Positions 7,730 to 15,384 of a DNA stretch of 25,811 nucleotides are shown piece by piece. The notes beneath the pieces were generated by a model. The model was given only the letters and a program-made list of their open reading frames with translations. It had not been told where the DNA came from and did not search any database. The stretch is from CAZLFA01 sp964558665. Its GTDB lineage: Bacteria > Desulfobacterota > Syntrophia > Syntrophales > PHBD01. Where the stretch lies: contig CAZLFA010000060.1 of assembly GCA_964558665.1 (NCBI GenBank), forward strand, positions 1 through 25,811, read 5' to 3'. The position numbers and the translations under genes were made by a program. The stretch's first letter is position 1. Each line of letters starts with the position of its first letter.

Positions 7730-8734
7730 ATGCTGAAGGTTATCACAGATGAAGCCTTGATCAGGAAATACCATGCCTTGTTCATCCGCAGCTTTAAGCC
7801 TTTCACAGACAAAAAATGTCACGTCAACCTGGGCCATCAGGGAGCAAGCATTCGAGCCAGGGTATCCTGGTCCGACCGTCTTGGCATCTGGCTTTATTCC
7901 ACAAGGATATCGGACAGCCGTTACTGGAACGCCTTTGGAATTGTAAAACCGGACTCTTCCATGCACATACCGATAACCTGTGAAATAAACTTTCCCAGCG
8001 CAGGAATTGACAGGCGAATCGGCGGAGTAATGGCCCGCGACAAGAAAGGGCGCATCTTCATCGTTCACAGAGGCAAGATCGGCGGCGGCAAGAAGGGAAT
8101 CGGCAAGTCTCTTTTCGAAAACAGTTATCGCGGCGCATGGACTTTGCTGGAGGAAGGAGACGGAGAATCGCCGGTTGCATTGATAGGAGAACTCAAAAAC
8201 CCTCGTTTTGTGCGGCAGGCAACACAATTTATACGGAAGGTTAACGTCCTTAAGGATTCTGCTGCATCGTCCGCCCAGCTTGCATTTCCCTTTGACAGCC
8301 ACAGCCTGAGAGAAGAGCTGATAGGAGGCGCTCAGAACAGTATTGTGAATGACGAGGCAGCGTCATGCGATCACGGACTGGTTGTTCACGACCTTTACTC
8401 AGTTCTCAAAAGAGAGGGCTTCAGGGTGAGAAACAGCGGAAGCCCTGATCTTCATACCCTCGGCAATGATGACAAAACGGAGGCCATCTTTTCCGTAGAG
8501 ACCGAAAGCGATGAAAGAGCCGTATGCTCAGCGGCGATGAAAATCCTCATCAGCGCTTCTGATTATCCGGAAAGGCCGTCTCCGGTCCTCGTAGTAACGT
8601 CATCGATTGACAAGTCCCTCTGCGGAAGATTTTTCTCCCTTGGCATACACGTCACGACCTACGATTGGGATTATAACGGCGAGGCCGTATTTGCCGACCT
8701 GCCCAAAATAGAAAATGAACACCGTCATGGATGA
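7730..8734 (+). CDS. Uncharacterised protein with nuclease-fold-like C-terminal domain
   Basis: A 334-residue soluble protein with no confident family name. The N-terminal half (about 1-175) contains 'RIGGVMARD', 'IVHRGKIGGG' and 'VALIGEL', which read like a conserved beta-rich module of unknown function. After a linker, residues about 210-330 have a PD-(D/E)XK-like pattern: 'HGLVVHDLYSVL', 'GSPDLHTL', then 'AIFSVETES' followed by a helix and 'PVLVVTSS'. In related-looking proteins the middle strand reads F-E-V-K; here it is F-S-V-E, so both the catalytic acid and the lysine appear replaced. The domain may be inactive or used for binding. Family assignment rests on remembered sequence patterns and is inference. 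GGGGAGG precedes the ATG. The phosphodiesterase gene starts inside its 3' end. Confidence 0.75.
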   Translation: MLKVITDEALIRKYHALFIRSFKPFTDKKCHVNLGHQGASIRARVSWSDRLGIWLYSTRISDSRYWNAFGIVKPDSSMHIPITCEINFPSAGIDRRIGGVMARDKKGRIFIVHRGKIGGGKKGIGKSLFENSYRGAWTLLEEGDGESPVALIGELKNPRFVRQATQFIRKVNVLKDSAASSAQLAFPFDSHSLREELIGGAQNSIVNDEAASCDHGLVVHDLYSVLKREGFRVRNSGSPDLHTLGNDDKTEAIFSVETESDERAVCSAAMKILISASDYPERPSPVLVVTSSIDKSLCGRFFSLGIHVTTYDWDYNGEAVFADLPKIENEHRHG

Positions 8735-9434
8735 TTTTCTCTGCTTTGCTCATCGCGGGGCTTCAGGCCACGAACCGGAAAATACCCTCCCCGCCTTTGA
8801 AAAAGCGGTCTCGCTCGGTGCCGACTGGATTGAACTCGATGTATATGCGATCGAGGACGAACTTCTGGTCATTCATGACGACACGCTGGAGCGTACGACC
8901 AACGGCACGGGCCGACTGGCGGATAAAAGAGTTTCATATTTGCGTTCCCTGGATGCCGGCAAAGGCCACCCCATACCTACATTGAGTGAAGTTATAGAGC
9001 TTATTGACAGGCGAACCGGCATAAATATAGAGTTAAAGGGACCGGCCGCGGAAGATGCCGTCGTGCCCCTGATCAATTCGGCCGTCAGGAGCCGGGGCTG
9101 GGATTATGAACAATTCATCGTTTCATCTTTCCGGCATGATATTCTGGCTGAAATCAAGAAGTGCCACCCATATATAAAGACAGGCGCGTTGACCGGAAGA
9201 CTAACACCTCTCAGTTGCGAATTCGCCGCGCGTCTTGATGCCTATTCCATACACCCTATGTTCAACCACTTCAGCAGATCGCTGATAAAAGACGCCCATT
9301 CAAGAAACATCAGGGTTTATTCATATACGGTCAACAGCACCGAAGATATTGCCCTGGCCCTGGATATGGGATTGGACGGCGTCTTTACCGACTATCCCGA
9401 ACTGGTTGTATCAATTAAGAAACACAGGCATTAA
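8715..9434 (+). CDS. Glycerophosphodiester phosphodiesterase
   Basis: A 239-residue GDPD-family enzyme with no signal peptide, so cytoplasmic like UgpQ. It is expected to hydrolyse glycerophosphodiesters released from phospholipids to glycerol-3-phosphate and an alcohol. Seen: the catalytic 'AHRGASG' (H13-R14), 'PENT', the metal ligands E40 and D42 in 'WIELDV', the second catalytic His in 'VIHDDTLERTTNG' (H54), 'NIELKG' and the C-terminal 'GVFTDYPE'. Length is normal for the cytoplasmic subfamily. It overlaps the upstream gene by 20 bases from the ATG at 8715, or by 8 from the ATG at 8727. Neither has a clear ribosome-binding site, which fits translational coupling, and the second would give a more typical N-terminus. 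No transporter or glycerol gene is nearby. Confidence 0.93.
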   Translation: MNTVMDDFLCFAHRGASGHEPENTLPAFEKAVSLGADWIELDVYAIEDELLVIHDDTLERTTNGTGRLADKRVSYLRSLDAGKGHPIPTLSEVIELIDRRTGINIELKGPAAEDAVVPLINSAVRSRGWDYEQFIVSSFRHDILAEIKKCHPYIKTGALTGRLTPLSCEFAARLDAYSIHPMFNHFSRSLIKDAHSRNIRVYSYTVNSTEDIALALDMGLDGVFTDYPELVVSIKKHRH

Positions 9435-9482
9435 CCGCCTCCCCGGCATCAACGGCGCCCTATTGTTTCTATCGTATTTTAT

Positions 9483-9512
9483 TTGACACATTATAGTATT
9501 GAATGCTAGATG
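9483..9512 (+). promoter_or_regulatory. Candidate sigma-70-type promoter before the flavoprotein gene
   Basis: A perfect TTGACA (9483-9488) is followed after 18 bases by TAGATG (9507-9512), which is preceded by TGC as in an extended -10 element. The -10 match is poor (three of six). Transcription would begin about 40 bases before the ATG at 9560. The surrounding A/T-rich stretch supports a promoter here even if the exact -10 is uncertain. Confidence 0.4.
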
Positions 9513-9559
9513 ACTCGCGGTAAATATTCATAATATTCTTTTTATTAGCGGGAGGAAGC

Positions 9560-10765
9560 ATGATCGAATCTTTCAAGGCAGTCAAAATAACCGATCAGGT
9601 TTACTGGGTCGGAGCAATTGACTGGAATATCAGAGATTTTCACGGATACACGACCCGTCGCGGAAGCACATACAACGCCTATCTGATCCTTGCCGACAAG
9701 ATTACATTGATAGACACGGTAAAGGCGCCGTTTAAAGAAGAGATGATGTCCCGAATAGCGTCTGTGACCGATCCGTCAAAAATCAGCCTGATCGTTTCCA
9801 ACCACTCGGAGATGGATCATTCCGGCTGCCTGCCACAGGTTATCAATGAAATCAAGCCCGAGAAGGTATATGCATCGACGATGGGCACAAAAACCCTCAA
9901 GGAGCTTTTTCACGACAACCTGGAGTTGATCCCTCTTAAAGACGGCGACAGCTTAAGTTTAGGCGGTAAAACGCTTTCCTTCATGGAGACGAGGATGCTG
10001 CACTGGCCTGACAGCATGTTCTCCTATTTATTGGAAGACAAACTTCTTTTTTCTCAGGACGCGTTCGGAATGCATCTGGCAACGGCAGAAAGGTTTGCCG
10101 ACCTGATTGATCCTGCAATCCTGCACTATGAGGCTGCCACATACTACGCCAATATCATCCTGCCCTATTCCGCGCTTGTCTCAAAACTGATTGACCGTGT
10201 GGCTGCTTCCGGCCTGGATATAAGAATAATCGCCCCTGACCACGGTCCTGTATGGAGAAGCGATATCGGAAGCATCATTGACCTCTACAGCGTTTGGGCC
10301 AGGCAGAAACCGACCGCCAAGGCGGTAATCGTCTATGCCACCATGTGGCACAGCACGGAGATCATGGCACGCGCCATAAGTGAGGGATTGGCCGGCTCCG
10401 GAATCAAAGTCAAGTTCATGCCCATGGATCAGGTTCATCGCAGCGACGTTGTCTATGAAATACTTGATGCGGGAGCATTGCTGGTTGGCTCCCCTACGCT
10501 CAACAACAACATGCTTCCCCAGATGGCGGACGTTCTTACCTACCTGAAGGGATTAAAACCGCTTAACCTCATCGGACAGGCATTCGGATCCTACGGCTGG
10601 AGCGGTGAATCTGTTAATCAGATCAGAGATATACTTGCAGAGATGAAGGTGGAACCGGTCGGTGAACCAATTCGCACCAGACATGTTCCGGATGCAGATG
10701 TGCTGCGGAGCTGTTATGAGCTGGGACGCATTACAGCTGACAAACTCCGGGAAAAAACCGCCTAA
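9560..10765 (+). CDS. A-type flavodiiron protein (FprA/ROO family)
   Basis: A 401-residue cytoplasmic enzyme that reduces O2 to water and/or NO to N2O without making reactive products. The N-terminal metallo-beta-lactamase-like domain (about 1-250) has the complete diiron ligand set: H82, E84, D86 and H87 in 'SNHSEMDHSG', H148 ('MLHWP'), D167 ('SQDAFG') and H228 ('APDHGP'). A flavodoxin domain (about 255-395) begins with the FMN phosphate loop 'YATMWHSTE' and includes 'FGSYGWSGE'. No rubredoxin or flavin reductase domain is fused, so it needs a separate electron donor; a rubredoxin gene lies about 3.4 kb downstream on the same strand. GGGAGGAAG precedes the ATG. Whether O2 or NO is the main substrate cannot be told from sequence. 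Confidence 0.95.
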   Translation: MIESFKAVKITDQVYWVGAIDWNIRDFHGYTTRRGSTYNAYLILADKITLIDTVKAPFKEEMMSRIASVTDPSKISLIVSNHSEMDHSGCLPQVINEIKPEKVYASTMGTKTLKELFHDNLELIPLKDGDSLSLGGKTLSFMETRMLHWPDSMFSYLLEDKLLFSQDAFGMHLATAERFADLIDPAILHYEAATYYANIILPYSALVSKLIDRVAASGLDIRIIAPDHGPVWRSDIGSIIDLYSVWARQKPTAKAVIVYATMWHSTEIMARAISEGLAGSGIKVKFMPMDQVHRSDVVYEILDAGALLVGSPTLNNNMLPQMADVLTYLKGLKPLNLIGQAFGSYGWSGESVNQIRDILAEMKVEPVGEPIRTRHVPDADVLRSCYELGRITADKLREKTA

Positions 10766-10770
10766 ACAGC

Positions 10771-10791
10771 GGATACGCAAAATACGTATCC
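10771..10791. repeat. Perfect 7-bp inverted repeat between the flavoprotein and HDOD genes
   Basis: GGATACG (10771-10777) and CGTATCC (10785-10791) are perfect reverse complements around a seven-base A-rich centre (caaaata). No T-run follows, so intrinsic termination is unlikely. It could be an mRNA hairpin that sets relative expression of the two genes, or a dimeric regulator operator controlling the HDOD/kinase pair. Confidence 0.45.
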
Positions 10792-10826
10792 AAACCTGGA
10801 ATATAACAAATATCAGATAGAATAAA

Positions 10827-12080
10827 ATGGGACTGGTTGTAATTTCTGAACTTAAACCAAGTATGGTGCTGGCCGACGATCTCAGGGACCGCAGCGGCCG
10901 CCTGTTGATCGGCAAGGGAACCGCCCTGACCGAAAAGAATATAAAGGTATGCAAGATCTGGGGGGTAATTGAAGCGGATATCGCGGGGATTTCCCAGGAA
11001 GATATATCCTCGGAACGACTGAAGCAGTTCGATCCCGAAACGCTGGAGGCGGTGGAACAGGTAGTACGCAAACGCTTCATTCACAATGATTTGAATCATC
11101 CTGCCATCCGCGAACTGCTGCGCATCTGCACACTCGACAAAGTTAAACAGAAGCACCCTCTCAGGGAACATGACAGTGGGGAAATCAAGTATCATAAACA
11201 CCCCGATGAGAAAGAAACAAGCAAGCCTTTCGACATCCACCCGGAAAAATTTATAAGTGAAAATACACAGCTTTCAACACTGCCCGATATCTTCAGGCAG
11301 ATAAACGAAACCATTTCCAGACCCAACAGTTCAGCTCATGACATCGCCAAGGTCATCAGCAAGGACACCAATTTATCCGCCAAACTTCTCAAGATTGTCA
11401 ACAGCGCCTTTTATGGATATCCTTCACGAATAGACACACTCTCCCGTGCCGTCAACATCGTCGGCACCAAACAGTTGAGCACCCTGGCCATCGGCATCAA
11501 CGTAATTCACATGTTCAAAAATATACCCTCGATGATTATCGATATGAAGGCTTTCTGGCAGCACAGCGTGGCTTGCGGCATTAATGCCAGAATCATTGCC
11601 GGATACAAGAATATCCAGAACACGGAACGTCTTTTTGTTGCCGGACTGCTGCACGACATAGGGCGTTTATTGATGTACAACTATCTTCCTGATCTGTCGC
11701 GGGAAATGCTGATCTCAGCCAGAAGCCAGAATAAGCTGCTTTTCAGCACTGAACGGGATTTTCTCAGGATCGACCATTCATATATAGGGGGATTGCTGCT
11801 GGCGAAATGGAGGCTGCCTATGTCGCTTGAAAATACTGTTTCGCATCATCATAATCCCGGACAGTCGCAGAATCGCCTTGAGTCGGCTATTGTCCATCTT
11901 GCCGACATCATGGCAAACGCATCAGGAAAGGGTTCCAGCGGGGAGAGGCTTTTGCCGCTACTGAACCAGGAGGCATGGGAGTTGATCGGGCTTTCCCCTA
12001 ATGTACTGGGATTGACTATGGATTACTCCGCCAATCAACTTGACGACATATTTGAATTCTTTTTTGCAGATGACAACTAA
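10827..12080 (+). CDS. HDOD-domain signalling protein
   Basis: A 417-residue soluble protein. Residues about 5-60 ('MVLADDLRDRSGRLLIGKGTAL') resemble the small beta module often found before HD-type domains. A low-complexity charged linker (105-140) leads to the HDOD domain (about 145-345): 'LPDIFRQI', 'DTNLSAKLLKIVNSAFYG', 'AVNIVGTKQL', 'AGLLHDIG' (H276-D277), 'DHSYIGGLLLAKW' (H317) and 'SHHH' (340-342). HDOD proteins are HD-superfamily relatives usually regarded as non-enzymatic signalling scaffolds, although the HD pair is kept here. A C-terminal helical part (350-417) has no clear family. No convincing ribosome-binding site precedes the ATG, so translation may be weak or coupled. The hybrid kinase gene starts inside its last codons, suggesting the two act together. 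Confidence 0.9.
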   Translation: MGLVVISELKPSMVLADDLRDRSGRLLIGKGTALTEKNIKVCKIWGVIEADIAGISQEDISSERLKQFDPETLEAVEQVVRKRFIHNDLNHPAIRELLRICTLDKVKQKHPLREHDSGEIKYHKHPDEKETSKPFDIHPEKFISENTQLSTLPDIFRQINETISRPNSSAHDIAKVISKDTNLSAKLLKIVNSAFYGYPSRIDTLSRAVNIVGTKQLSTLAIGINVIHMFKNIPSMIIDMKAFWQHSVACGINARIIAGYKNIQNTERLFVAGLLHDIGRLLMYNYLPDLSREMLISARSQNKLLFSTERDFLRIDHSYIGGLLLAKWRLPMSLENTVSHHHNPGQSQNRLESAIVHLADIMANASGKGSSGERLLPLLNQEAWELIGLSPNVLGLTMDYSANQLDDIFEFFFADDN

Positions 12081-14187
12081 CCGACAAGCGTCAAAAAGCA
12101 TCGCCTATCTTGAAGAGCGTGTCCGTTACCTCGAGGAAGTTGAACGCTTTACCCTGGACGCCCTGGAAACAGCGGCATCCCTGGGAGACTTTCAAACAAG
12201 CATCAACAAACTCCGTGAGCCTGACCTCATTCTCAGAGAAACCATAAAGAGGATAAGGGGAATAATACCTTTCCAGACTTCAGCCATTTATATGGTGGAA
12301 GAGGACAGCAGCGATTTTCTCCTTGCCATTTCTGATTCAGCCAGACAGAATAAGTTCATTCAGAACGAAGTCGATATTTTAATCCAGGATGGCGTTTTCG
12401 CCTGGGCGCTGAGGGAAAAGCGTCCGGTGATTGTCTGTTCAAGCAGTCGCAAAAAAAAGATCGTCCTCCACGTAATCTCGACTTCTACTCGCGTCAGGGG
12501 CATGTTTCTGGGAATTCTGGCACCAGACGGCGAGCCTGTGCCCGACATATCCCTGTCGCTTCTGTCCATAGTACTGCTTTACAGCGCCAATGCCCTGGAA
12601 AGCTTTGAACTTTACAAAACCATACGTGAAATAAACACTAACTTAAAGCGCGTCGATAATTACCGTCTGCTGTTCGAGGCCGCACCCGACGGTGTAGAGG
12701 TATTGGATGCGCGCGGCAACATCATAGACTGCAATGAAACTCAGGAAAAACTCATCGGCTATACAAAGGAACAGTTGACAGGGACGCACACGTCGGAATA
12801 CTTTACCGAGGGAAGCAGAATATCGTATCTTAAAAAACCTTCGCAGTCGCTCAAAGACTATCAGGAAAATGAACTGGAACTTGTATCTGCAACCGGACAG
12901 ATTATCCCCATCATCAGAAAAGAAAAGGCCATAATCGATGAAGAGGGAAATATGATCGGTGCGGTCATATACAACCAGGATATTTCCGCGCGCAAAAAAG
13001 CGGAAGAAGAAAGAAACAAACTGGAAGCCCGCCTGCAGAGGGCGCAAAAAATGGAGGCGCTGGGAACGCTGGCCGGCGGAGTTGCTCACGACCTGAACAA
13101 TATTTTAAGCGGTCTGGTGAGTTACCCCGAGCTGCTGCTCATCCAGGTTTCAGATGACAGCCCCTTGCGGAAGTCTCTGGAAACAATCCAGAGATCCGGT
13201 GAAAAGGCCTCAGCAATAGTGCAGGACCTGCTGACGCTGGCAAGAAGGGGTATCGTTCATACCCAGATAATAAACATCAACGATATCGTACGCGACCATT
13301 TCCGAAGCCCCGAACATGAAAAGCTGAAGCTGTTCCATCCCCACGTGGAATTCAGGATGTCTCTGGACGAGTCCCTGCTGAATATAATGGGATCACCCGT
13401 TCATCTCTCGAAGACAATTATGAACCTCATCTCCAATGCAACAGAAGCGACAGTGGAAAAGGGAACAGTACGCATCATCACAAGAAACTGCTACATAGAC
13501 AAACCCATACTGGGGTTCGATACGGTGAAGGAAGGCGATTATGCATCCATAACGATATCGGATACAGGGATCGGGATTTCCGAGGACAACGTCGAACGTA
13601 TTTTTGAACCGTTCTACTCAAAGAAGGTCATGGGAAGGAGTGGCACAGGACTGGGCATGGCCGTAGTGTGGGGGACCGTCAAGGACCACAATGGTTATAT
13701 CGACGTACAGACCATTGAGGGACAGGGCACAACTTTTACCCTGTATTTCCCGGTAACCAGAGAGGATATTGTCAAAGACAAACCCAAACTCAGCATCGAC
13801 GATTATAAAGGGAAAAACGAATCAATCCTGGTTGTTGATGATGTGGAGGAGCAGAGAGAGATAGCCTTCGTAATGCTTACCAGGCTCGGCTACAAGGTCA
13901 GCGTCGCCTCCAGCGGGGAAGAAGCAGTGGCTTTTCTTAAAGACAACGATGCGGATATTATAGTTCTCGACATGATCATGGATCCCGGTATTGACGGACT
14001 GGAGACATACAGAAGAATCCTCGAGTTCCGCCCCGGCCAGAAGGCCGTAATAACGAGCGGCTTCTCCGAAACGGAAAGAGTCAGGGAGGCACAGCGTCTG
14101 GGGGCAAGAAGGTATATAAAAAAACCATATCTCTTGGAAACGATCGGCATTGCCATAAGAAACGAACTGGACGGCAGGGCTGATTGA
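12070..14187 (+). CDS. GAF-PAS hybrid histidine kinase with C-terminal receiver
   Basis: A 705-residue soluble hybrid kinase from the ATG at 12070; a TTG at 12040 in the same frame would add ten residues inside the HDOD gene. Domains in order: helical start, a GAF-like sensor (about 45-180), PAS (about 195-310), an H-box 'GGVAHDLNNILSG' with phospho-acceptor H340, N-box 'MNLISNATEA', ATP-lid motifs 'DTGIGI' and 'SGTGLGM', then a receiver (about 585-700) with D590-D591, phospho-acceptor D634 ('VLDMIMD') and K685 ('IKKP'). No phosphotransfer or DNA-binding domain is fused, so phosphate must pass to a separate partner or the receiver must act as an internal switch. The start overlaps the HDOD stop by 11 bases. 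The rubredoxin gene begins 20 bases after its stop. Confidence 0.92.
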   Translation: MTTNRQASKSIAYLEERVRYLEEVERFTLDALETAASLGDFQTSINKLREPDLILRETIKRIRGIIPFQTSAIYMVEEDSSDFLLAISDSARQNKFIQNEVDILIQDGVFAWALREKRPVIVCSSSRKKKIVLHVISTSTRVRGMFLGILAPDGEPVPDISLSLLSIVLLYSANALESFELYKTIREINTNLKRVDNYRLLFEAAPDGVEVLDARGNIIDCNETQEKLIGYTKEQLTGTHTSEYFTEGSRISYLKKPSQSLKDYQENELELVSATGQIIPIIRKEKAIIDEEGNMIGAVIYNQDISARKKAEEERNKLEARLQRAQKMEALGTLAGGVAHDLNNILSGLVSYPELLLIQVSDDSPLRKSLETIQRSGEKASAIVQDLLTLARRGIVHTQIININDIVRDHFRSPEHEKLKLFHPHVEFRMSLDESLLNIMGSPVHLSKTIMNLISNATEATVEKGTVRIITRNCYIDKPILGFDTVKEGDYASITISDTGIGISEDNVERIFEPFYSKKVMGRSGTGLGMAVVWGTVKDHNGYIDVQTIEGQGTTFTLYFPVTREDIVKDKPKLSIDDYKGKNESILVVDDVEEQREIAFVMLTRLGYKVSVASSGEEAVAFLKDNDADIIVLDMIMDPGIDGLETYRRILEFRPGQKAVITSGFSETERVREAQRLGARRYIKKPYLLETIGIAIRNELDGRAD

Positions 14188-14207
14188 ATATTTGAGGAGA
14201 CATTTAT

Positions 14208-14366
14208 ATGAAAAAATATGTATGCGATGTTTGCGGATATGTCTATGACCCCGCGAAAGGCGACAACGACGGAGGAATAGCGCCGGGAACAGCTTTCGAG
14301 GATCTCCCCGAAGACTGGGTCTGCCCGATCTGCGGTTCCGGCAAGGATGTTTTTGCTCCCGAATAA
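14208..14366 (+). CDS. Rubredoxin
   Basis: A 52-residue single-domain rubredoxin. Seen: the two iron-binding CxxC pairs, C6-x-x-C9 in 'YVCDVCGYVYDP' and C39-x-x-C42 in 'WVCPICGSGKD', with the usual spacer 'PGTAFEDLPEDW'. It carries one electron at low potential in the cytoplasm and is the standard donor to flavodiiron proteins and rubrerythrin, both encoded in this cluster. GAGGAGA precedes the ATG. It starts 20 bases after the hybrid kinase stop, so it probably shares that transcript, and the rubrerythrin gene begins 58 bases downstream. No fusion or missing residue is seen. Confidence 0.97.
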   Translation: MKKYVCDVCGYVYDPAKGDNDGGIAPGTAFEDLPEDWVCPICGSGKDVFAPE

Positions 14367-14424
14367 ACGTTATTGTGTTTCCTGAGTGAAAATTTATTTT
14401 TCCCTTTTATCGAGGTAGAGAAAC

Positions 14425-14919
14425 ATGGATAAGACCAACGAAGCCCTCCACGGCGCATACTCGGGTGAAGCCAAGGCAGCACTGAGGCTCAAGGTATATG
14501 CCGACAAGGCAGAAAAAGAAGGCTATCCCCAGATGGCCAAGCTCTTCCGTGTAATAGCCCTGTCTGAAGAGATCCACGGCATAAGGGCTTTGCGCCTTTT
14601 AAAGGAAGTAAAAAGTACCGAAGAAAATCTTGCTGCGAGCTTCGAATCGGAAACAAAGGTTGCCGGGGTTGCCTACGACCATTTTATCAAACAGGCCGAA
14701 GCCGACGGCAATAAGGCGGCCGCCCTGCATTTCAGCCAGAGCAGGGACGTTGAGGAGATTCACGCCAAGCTCTACAAGGAGGCAATGACTCACTTCATGG
14801 AAGAGCGTGAAACAACCTACTACGTTTGCAAGGTTTGCGGCTATGTTGCAGACGGCATTCTCCCCGATGAATGTCCGGTCTGCTCCGCAAAAAAAGAACA
14901 GTTCATACATGTTGCCTGA
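14425..14919 (+). CDS. Rubrerythrin (diiron peroxidase)
   Basis: A 164-residue cytoplasmic peroxidase that reduces H2O2 to water with electrons from rubredoxin. The N-terminal ferritin-like four-helix bundle (about 1-125) supplies the diiron site, with E15, E48/E49 and H51 in 'SEEIHG', an acidic residue near 75, and E110/E111 and H113 in 'VEEIHAK'. The C-terminal rubredoxin-like domain (132-164) holds C135-x-x-C138 ('YVCKVCGY') and C150-x-x-C153 ('ECPVCSAKKEQF'). Length and domain order are those of the short rubrerythrin subfamily, somewhat below the ~190 residues of the Desulfovibrio type. A GAGGTAGAG-type ribosome-binding site precedes the ATG. It lies between rubredoxin and a small membrane-protein gene on the same strand. 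Confidence 0.95.
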   Translation: MDKTNEALHGAYSGEAKAALRLKVYADKAEKEGYPQMAKLFRVIALSEEIHGIRALRLLKEVKSTEENLAASFESETKVAGVAYDHFIKQAEADGNKAAALHFSQSRDVEEIHAKLYKEAMTHFMEERETTYYVCKVCGYVADGILPDECPVCSAKKEQFIHVA

Positions 14920-14991
14920 AGGCAGACCCCTCCTTCATCGACCGGGCAGCCCCAAAGGCGGATTTCAATTTTATTCTGCGGAGGTTAAGGA

Positions 14992-15384
14992 ATGAAGGGG
15001 TTGCTGATTCGCTGGCTCATCCTGACATTTGCCATTATCGCATCTGCATACCTGATACCGGACATTTCGGTAAGCGGATTCTGGGCTGCATTCTGGGCGG
15101 CGGCAGTTCTCGGCATCCTCAATTCCCTCTTCCGTCCCATCCTGATCATTCTGACGCTTCCCATCAACATCCTTACACTGGGACTCTTTACCTTCATCAT
15201 CAACGCGTTTATGCTCAAGATGGCTTCCGGCCTGATAAGCGGTTTTGAGGTCCACGGTTTCTGGGCGGCTGTCTTCGGTTCGCTGATAATCAGCATTATC
15301 AACTGGCTCTTGAGCTCATTCATAAGCGACAGGGGACGTGTTGAATATATCGACCTGCAAAAGAAGGGTAATCGTTGGGAATGA
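14992..15384 (+). CDS. Small four-helix membrane protein (phage-holin-IV/YvlD-like family)
   Basis: A 130-residue integral membrane protein with four hydrophobic segments at about 3-22, 28-48, 54-76 and 86-107. 'LNSLFRPILIILTLPINILTLGLFTFIINAFML' spans helices two and three and is characteristic of the bacterial YvlD/'4-TM phage holin superfamily IV' proteins. The holin label is historical; these are widespread chromosomal membrane proteins of unknown role, and nothing here suggests a prophage. The short C-terminal tail is polar. GGAGG lies eight bases before the ATG. The mutS start codon overlaps its stop codon (ATGA), so the two are translationally coupled. Confidence 0.88.
   Translation: MKGLLIRWLILTFAIIASAYLIPDISVSGFWAAFWAAAVLGILNSLFRPILIILTLPINILTLGLFTFIINAFMLKMASGLISGFEVHGFWAAVFGSLIISIINWLLSSFISDRGRVEYIDLQKKGNRWE

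Noticed and set aside
7721..8302. Minus-strand frame of 193 codons opposite the 7730 gene
   Set aside because: The plus-strand frame has a strong ribosome-binding site, runs the full length to an overlapping GDPD gene, and has protein-like motifs. The opposite frame is a shadow.
14992..15384. Prophage holin
   Set aside because: Despite the family name, no lysin, capsid, integrase or other phage gene is nearby, and this family is common in chromosomes.
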